Translations under genes and position numbers: made by a program
The notes under the pieces: generated by a model
Databases searched by the model: none
Seen by the model: only the letters and a program-made list of their open reading frames with translations
What the model was told of the DNA's origin: nothing
NCBI GenBank assembly: GCA_040222855.1
Contig: JAVKCD010000019.1
Location: 62,001 to 126,000 of the forward strand
DNA: 64,000 bases
Direction: 5' to 3'
From: Phycisphaeraceae bacterium
GTDB lineage: Bacteria > Planctomycetota > Phycisphaerae > Phycisphaerales > Phycisphaeraceae
Shown: positions 59,397-64,000 of the stretch, one piece after another
How the letters are laid out: each line of letters opens with the position of its first letter
Numbering within the stretch: the first letter of the stretch is position 1

Positions 59397-60466
59397 TAGT
59401 CCTTGTCACCCTTCCAGCCAAGCATGCCCTCACACATTGAGCAGCCGTGCAGATATGAGCCTTCCATATCGCCTGTGTTGTACTCGCTACACCATTCACA
59501 GACTTCGATCTCGTCCCACTCCTGCATGCAGTTCATGCAGACGTACCGGCCGTCGACCTCATAGACCTCGTCCGTCCCACATTCGCAGCAGTTGATCGGC
59601 AGCGTACCGTGGCCTGTATCATCGCCAGGCTCTTCCCCGCCAATCAGCGCGCCTGTCTCGTGAGGTGTGAAGGCGTGGCCGCATTCGGAGCAGTGGTCGT
59701 AGCCATTCTCGATCAGAACGTCTTTCTCGCAATCAGGGCACCTCACACGCATCAACGTGTTCTGGTAGCGACACACCAGGCACTGCCCGCTTGTGTATCG
59801 CTCCGTGTCCTGAAGTGCGAGAGCCTTGAACTCGCAGGCTGGACACTTCAGAACCGGGTGTCCCGCCTTGCGATGCTTCTCCAATTCCGGTTTCGCGTCT
59901 TCGAAAATCGTCTTCAGGAACTTGCGTTCTTCCCGCATCTTGCGGTCGAGCTTGCTCAGTCTCTTGTCGAATCCAGCGAACGTGTCCTTCCACACATTCG
60001 CAAGTAGCCGGTGCAGGTGCAGCCACACGCGACACTGTCGCTGAACGATGTTTCGGGGCTTCTCGTCGCCATCAAGGCCAGAGTGGAAAAAGTGGGCGAT
60101 CTTGTTGCGTTCGGTAGCCAGGTCGGCGAACTCAGCAGCCGCATCCTTGGTGACGGCGGCATCCGGAGGAAGGACGCCACGAAGACGTTCGATGGCCTCC
60201 GATAGCGTGACAGACACGAAATCGCCAGACTGCAACTGGTCGAAAGTCGGGGGCTTCTTGGGCGAGACGATCAGCGTCCAGTGCTCTGCCATCAGGCGAG
60301 CCTTGAGAAAGAGTTCGACAGACGCAGCCAGATGAAGGATCGCGTATTTGGGCGAATCGTTGTGCTCTTCCACTGCCCGCTCAAAGAAGTCGAACGCGCT
60401 CTCGACTAAGCTTGTCCAGAGCGTTTCGACATCCTTTTTTCGCGTATCCCGTGAAGTCTTAGCCAT
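59396..60466 (-). CDS. HEPN-domain protein with four zinc ribbons
   Basis: A 356-residue protein of the defence operon. Residues 15-165 are helical with the HEPN pattern ATERNKIAHFF (Arg120 to His125), the catalytic R-x4-6-H of HEPN RNases. A charged coiled-coil linker follows, then four Cys4 knuckle pairs: Cys208/211-229/232, 243/246-259/262, 293/296-310/313 and 323/326-342/345. Zinc ribbons usually bind nucleic acid or protein. The start at 60466 overlaps the upstream giant gene by 8 bases; the stop overlaps the methylase start. It could be the operon's toxic effector, which is inferred from the motif only. Confidence 0.78.
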   Translation of the reverse strand: MAKTSRDTRKKDVETLWTSLVESAFDFFERAVEEHNDSPKYAILHLAASVELFLKARLMAEHWTLIVSPKKPPTFDQLQSGDFVSVTLSEAIERLRGVLPPDAAVTKDAAAEFADLATERNKIAHFFHSGLDGDEKPRNIVQRQCRVWLHLHRLLANVWKDTFAGFDKRLSKLDRKMREERKFLKTIFEDAKPELEKHRKAGHPVLKCPACEFKALALQDTERYTSGQCLVCRYQNTLMRVRCPDCEKDVLIENGYDHCSECGHAFTPHETGALIGGEEPGDDTGHGTLPINCCECGTDEVYEVDGRYVCMNCMQEWDEIEVCEWCSEYNTGDMEGSYLHGCSMCEGMLGWKGDKD

Positions 60467-63400
60467 TGCCTTCCCCCTTGCCGTTCTCATACACAAGCCG
60501 ATACTTCGCCGGATACAGCGTCAGTTCGCCGCCGTCGCACATCTCGCGGAGGCGACGGCCGCTGATCTCCAGCGGAGTATCGTCGGCGTCGACCAGCAGG
60601 AGCGTGTACTTGTCCGGGTGCTGATCGCAGAGCTTCCAGACGTCCGCGTCGAGCTGAAGCGCATCACGCTGAATGCAGTGCTCCTTGTCCCAGTAGCACT
60701 GGAGGAGCTCACCGCCGGCCGAGCGGCGCTCCCATGGGAAGCTGTGGCCGCCAGAGACCTTGTCGATCCAACTACCGTCGGTGTGGTAGAAGCGGTCCGT
60801 TTCGTCCTTGGCGTAGCCGTTGGCCTTGGCGTAGCGCTCCATCAGGCTCGGCTTAGGAGGTTTTGGAGGCCTGGGTGGGGTCGGTGCTGGTGGAGGATCA
60901 AGAGGCTGGGAGACATCAGGAGGTTGTTGCCCTCCTGTAGGGGGTCTGATGGGTGGTGTCGGGGGCTTTGGTGGATCGACCGGAGGTTCTGATGGTGGTT
61001 CCACTGGTAAAGAGACCGCCAGAAGCTTGAAGTTCTCCTCGAGATACTCCAGCACATCCACGGGGGACCGGTTGAAGCAGTACAAGACGGCGTCGGTAAT
61101 TTCCAGCTTGCTAAAGACGCGACCGATCTCCTGCGCGACCGGTTTAGCAAGCCTGGCAGGTGAGCGGTCTTCGACGTAGAGCAGGGAGTCCTTCCAGAGC
61201 ACATCGATTCGGCGAGGCGTGCCTGCGGGCGTACCGTCGATGTACGGGACTGTTTGAAGCCCCGAGGCAACCTGCCAGCCGGTGCCGGCCAGGCGGTTGG
61301 CAAGCTCGCGGACGCGGCTTGCCTCGTTCTGATCGTCGAGGGCGATGCGACGTAGCCCAGCGCCCAACGCGTTCAGCCAGGGCATCTTCTGCGGGTGGGG
61401 CAGGCCGTAGACTAGGTCCTCGAAGCGGTCTTCAATACTCTGGGCCAACGGCCGCAGCGCCGAGAATGGATGCAGCTTGCACACGTCGGCCGAGAGCTTC
61501 TGAAGGTCGGCGGTCTTCTTCTTGATCGCCTTGAACAGATGCTTCCAGGCCACGAGCGACTGCATCGTCAGTGAGTAGACGAGGTCTTCGGTGGGCGTCC
61601 ACTCGCCTTCGAGGTTAAGCCAATGGCCGCACTCACTCCAGATACGCTCGGGGTGGCGCGGCAGGAGCGAACGCACCCGCCGCACTTCATCGTCCGTGAG
61701 GCCCTTGCCGGACTCAAGGCTGGTGAGCCAGTCGATGGCCAAGTCGGCCGTGGGACGATCCGCCACGCCGACCTTGTGCCAGAGCGTGAGGTTCCGTACT
61801 GAGGGATGGACGAGGGCGGCACCGGGAACGTCCTCCTCATCCGCCGCGAGGAACACTTCGGCGGCAGTGCCCCAGTCGTTGACTTCGGTCAGGATGATCT
61901 TCTTGTCGGCGAAGGCGTCTTTGATCTCCTCGAACTCGTCGGTCGAGCACTTGTTCACCAGCTGGTCGAGGCGGTGATACCACTTCTCGACCTCGTAGAG
62001 CGGAGGGTTGTCCACCGTCGCCAGCGCCCGCAGTCGATCCAGCAGCCGATCGGGTCCGGTCGGCGTGTCTCTGACGCCAAGCATGATCAACAACGGACGC
62101 GTGGCCTCGGTGTCGAACTCGGCCCGCACGAACGGTTCAACGTCCAGCAAGGATTCGGTATCAGGCGTTCGGCGCAACAGTTCCGCCGGCTGGCAGAAAT
62201 TCCCTCGTGTGTCCTGGAGGCAGGGTAAGTCACGAAACTTCGTGACCCAGGACGTAAGCAACGGCTCCGATGTGATCGCACGGAGATTACCAGTGGTAGC
62301 CACCTGTACGATTTTGGCGCTTGCTGCTTTGCTCCAGAATGCCACAGGCTGCTGCAGAATGCGAGTCAGCAACCGGCCCCAGAAAGTCTGGTCCTCTACG
62401 GCCAAGCTTCGCCATTTCCGCCAATGCTCATCGGCGAAGTCCCAGTCCTCGACTATGAACTCGTCAGTTACGAAGTGATAGTACGGCTCACGGGCAAAGC
62501 CTTTTGCCTTGAGTGTCTCGCCAAGCTGATGGCGGCCCCAGATGCGATTACGGACTGGCATAAGCGGCACGAAAGTGAAGAGGCCGCTTCGTCCAGACGA
62601 GATCCACTTCCGCCACTCATCCTCTGTGCACGACAGCAGCACGCGGTAGTCTTCGTGCAGTGCATGTGTCTTGTACCAGTCAGCTTCGACGAGCGCGTCA
62701 AGATCATCCCGTTCGTCAGCAACGATGCAGGCGATCACTGGGCGACAATAGCCATCACGAGTGATATACTGAAAGTCCCCAGAAACCGTCGCGCCGAGCG
62801 ATGCTGCTAGTTGGGCGAGCCGGATGCAGTCGTCGAGGTCGCACTGATCTTGGACATTGAAGCTCGCAGCAACTCGCTTGAGGATTACGCTTGCCTCACT
62901 CGCTTGGGAGAGTCCCAGCTTATCCAGAACGCGGATGGCGGAATCAACGTGTTTGCCAAGGGTAACGTTGTTATTCTGTTCGGCAGATCGGCGCTGATCC
63001 GTCAGATATCGAGGCCAGGTGTGCTGTAAGACCACGAGGTGAGAGGCAAGGAATGCCCAATCATCATCAGATCTAAGCGTCTTGTCTTCGGCCAAACGGA
63101 CAATATCATGCGCGGCGTGAAGAACGTCCTGACCTTCTACGGGGCAGATTTTAAGTCCATAGTGTTTCGCTCCATGCTGATACCCGGTGATCTCAGGTGC
63201 TACAAAGCTCCATAGGAGTAGGAGTTTAGCCCAGCTATCGGGGCGCGGCAGGTGCTTCGTGTTCAGTGTGTCAAGTATCGTCTCTCGAGAAAGTTGGTGC
63301 GCACATCCCCAGTGGACGAGCTTGGCGCGATCATCTGAGTTTATGCAGCGAGCTAACGGGGGCCTCTTATCGGAGTCGAAGAAGGATGACACCTGCTCGG

Positions 63401-64000
63401 CATTCCACACATCCATAATTACGGACGGAGCGGCAAGCACCTGACCCCAAGTTCCAAGCGAAGCGCACTCGGTCAGAAGAAACTCACGCTCTTGAAGTCC
63501 ATCCTCAATAGCCTTTTCTACCAACGCCGCACACGAACCCTCGATGGAGTTGTCATCCCGATCTACGTCGGAAAGAAGGCGATACGCCTGCGCCCGCTGA
63601 TCGGCCTCCAGCGTTTCGTCGCTGACCCAAGCCAGCAGCACCTTGGCTGCGAGTTCCCCAGCACGGTGTAGCAACCACCGATTGGTTGGCGAGATCTCCG
63701 GGTCTTTGATCTTGACGCGAGCCGGGTCCTGCACGAACGGTGCATTGCATGCGAAGGGCAAATCTGTGGTGACGCCAGTCGGAAGGATAACGAACAGCCG
63801 TCCCTCTAAGCCAAGCACGATCTCGACCCGGCAAGGCGGGAACGTCGAGTCCTCATCGACAGATACCATCCGCTCCTGCCTGATCTCCTCAAGGGCTTCG
63901 GTGGGGAAGTCTTCGGCTGACGACCGAATCAGAAGATGTTTCTTCTCAGGGCTTGAGGACAGCGACATCCATTCCGAGTCCGGGATAGGTCCAGCGCCTT
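60459..64000 (-). CDS. Sacsin-like giant protein, N-terminus beyond the window
   Basis: The reading frame stays open to the window edge, through at least ten codons before a possible ATG at 63968, so the 5' end is probably missing. The visible part (over 1170 residues) resembles bacterial sacsin-type proteins, which usually begin with an HSP90-like ATPase domain; I base this on segments such as WLTSLESGKGLTDDEVRRVRSLLPRHPERIWSECGHWLNLEGEWTP and ADLQKLSADVCKL. A proline-rich linker (about 61.0-60.86 kb) leads to an unassigned C-terminal domain of about 130 residues (SLMERYAKANGYAKDETDRFYHTDG...). It is first in the visible operon and overlaps the HEPN gene by 8 bases. Confidence 0.6.
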   Translation of the reverse strand, partial: GAGPIPDSEWMSLSSSPEKKHLLIRSSAEDFPTEALEEIRQERMVSVDEDSTFPPCRVEIVLGLEGRLFVILPTGVTTDLPFACNAPFVQDPARVKIKDPEISPTNRWLLHRAGELAAKVLLAWVSDETLEADQRAQAYRLLSDVDRDDNSIEGSCAALVEKAIEDGLQEREFLLTECASLGTWGQVLAAPSVIMDVWNAEQVSSFFDSDKRPPLARCINSDDRAKLVHWGCAHQLSRETILDTLNTKHLPRPDSWAKLLLLWSFVAPEITGYQHGAKHYGLKICPVEGQDVLHAAHDIVRLAEDKTLRSDDDWAFLASHLVVLQHTWPRYLTDQRRSAEQNNNVTLGKHVDSAIRVLDKLGLSQASEASVILKRVAASFNVQDQCDLDDCIRLAQLAASLGATVSGDFQYITRDGYCRPVIACIVADERDDLDALVEADWYKTHALHEDYRVLLSCTEDEWRKWISSGRSGLFTFVPLMPVRNRIWGRHQLGETLKAKGFAREPYYHFVTDEFIVEDWDFADEHWRKWRSLAVEDQTFWGRLLTRILQQPVAFWSKAASAKIVQVATTGNLRAITSEPLLTSWVTKFRDLPCLQDTRGNFCQPAELLRRTPDTESLLDVEPFVRAEFDTEATRPLLIMLGVRDTPTGPDRLLDRLRALATVDNPPLYEVEKWYHRLDQLVNKCSTDEFEEIKDAFADKKIILTEVNDWGTAAEVFLAADEEDVPGAALVHPSVRNLTLWHKVGVADRPTADLAIDWLTSLESGKGLTDDEVRRVRSLLPRHPERIWSECGHWLNLEGEWTPTEDLVYSLTMQSLVAWKHLFKAIKKKTADLQKLSADVCKLHPFSALRPLAQSIEDRFEDLVYGLPHPQKMPWLNALGAGLRRIALDDQNEASRVRELANRLAGTGWQVASGLQTVPYIDGTPAGTPRRIDVLWKDSLLYVEDRSPARLAKPVAQEIGRVFSKLEITDAVLYCFNRSPVDVLEYLEENFKLLAVSLPVEPPSEPPVDPPKPPTPPIRPPTGGQQPPDVSQPLDPPPAPTPPRPPKPPKPSLMERYAKANGYAKDETDRFYHTDGSWIDKVSGGHSFPWERRSAGGELLQCYWDKEHCIQRDALQLDADVWKLCDQHPDKYTLLLVDADDTPLEISGRRLREMCDGGELTLYPAKYRLVYENGKGEGNG

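Larger units (their letters stand above)
47179..64000. mobile_element. Integrative island at tRNA-Ile (right end outside the window)
   Basis: From the 3' end of tRNA-Ile rightwards every gene is on the minus strand and of mobile or defence type: tyrosine recombinase, D5-type helicase, zinc-finger/TOPRIM primase, two small helix-turn-helix proteins, an unknown low-GC gene, a small-terminase-like protein, then a large defence-type operon. Base composition varies strongly inside it. No second copy of the tRNA 3' end (the expected right attachment site) is seen before 64000, so the island extends further. The replication-plus-TerS set recalls phage satellites; the boundary and class are inferred. 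Confidence 0.75.

Noticed and set aside
52927-60466. Calling the operon a BREX system
   Set aside because: DUF1156 and DUF499 relatives occur in BREX, but no PglZ-type phosphatase, BrxA/B or Lon-like gene is visible, and the HEPN/zinc-ribbon and sacsin-like members are not BREX components.
47198-64000. Right attachment site (second copy of the tRNA-Ile 3' end)
   Set aside because: No repeat of the T-arm/acceptor segment was seen up to 64000, so the island end is taken to lie outside the window.
1-64000. CRISPR arrays, rRNA genes and insertion sequences
   Set aside because: No regularly spaced repeat array, no rRNA-like sequence and no transposase with terminal repeats was seen.

Overview
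The window looks like chromosomal DNA of a high-GC planctomycete, most likely class Phycisphaerae. That placement is inferred from content: proteins ending in PEP-CTERM-like sorting tails, dockerin-like calcium-loop pairs, a pseudopilin-type secreted protein, two flagellins, an LptD-type lipopolysaccharide exporter, and a thiamine phosphate synthase with the ThiD2-like N-terminal domain. There is no rRNA and no CRISPR array. One tRNA (Ile, GAU) is present.

Layout. 0.3-4.3 kb: two flagellin paralogues, each behind a long structured leader with GGA-in-loop hairpins. 4.5-12.5 kb: a densely packed + strand run (peptidoglycan amidase, ScpB, a lipoprotein, a DUF58/transglutaminase pair, a GT2 glycosyltransferase, a lipid-A-disaccharide synthase N-domain protein, ThiE). 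12.5-15.2 kb: a zinc-type ABC transporter behind a Zur/Fur-like operator and a probable leaderless promoter. 15.4-20.6 kb: a PpiD-like foldase and LptD. 20.6-25.4 kb: a thioredoxin-like lipoprotein, ThiS and ThiG, two cyclophilins and a PEP-CTERM protein. 25.5-35.4 kb: methyltransferases, a sialate O-acetylesterase, thymidylate kinase, a ketoacyl synthase, a TPR lipoprotein and NAD+ synthetase. 35.4-39.4 kb: a coupled chain of ClC channel, RnpA, YidD and YihY. 39.6-47.0 kb: a GH16 protein, a membrane protein, HemB, a pseudopilin and GuaB.

The right-hand 17 kb (47.2-64.0 kb) reads as an integrated mobile island. A tyrosine recombinase reads into the 3' end of the tRNA-Ile gene. It is followed by a D5-type helicase, a zinc-finger/TOPRIM primase, two small helix-turn-helix proteins, repeat clusters resembling origin or Int/Xis sites, a low-GC winged-helix protein, and a solitary phage small-terminase-like protein. 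This resembles the core of a phage satellite. The cargo is a four-gene operon: a sacsin-like giant protein (cut by the window edge), a HEPN protein with four zinc ribbons, a DUF1156 adenine-type DNA methylase, and a DUF499 P-loop ATPase with its own N-terminal HEPN-like motif. I read it as a methylation-linked anti-phage system; this grouping is the strongest candidate here for something little described.

At larger scale, base composition flips. The + strand is strongly G-rich up to about 28.0 kb and C-rich from there to about 46 kb, largely regardless of gene direction, as expected near a replication terminus or an inversion boundary.
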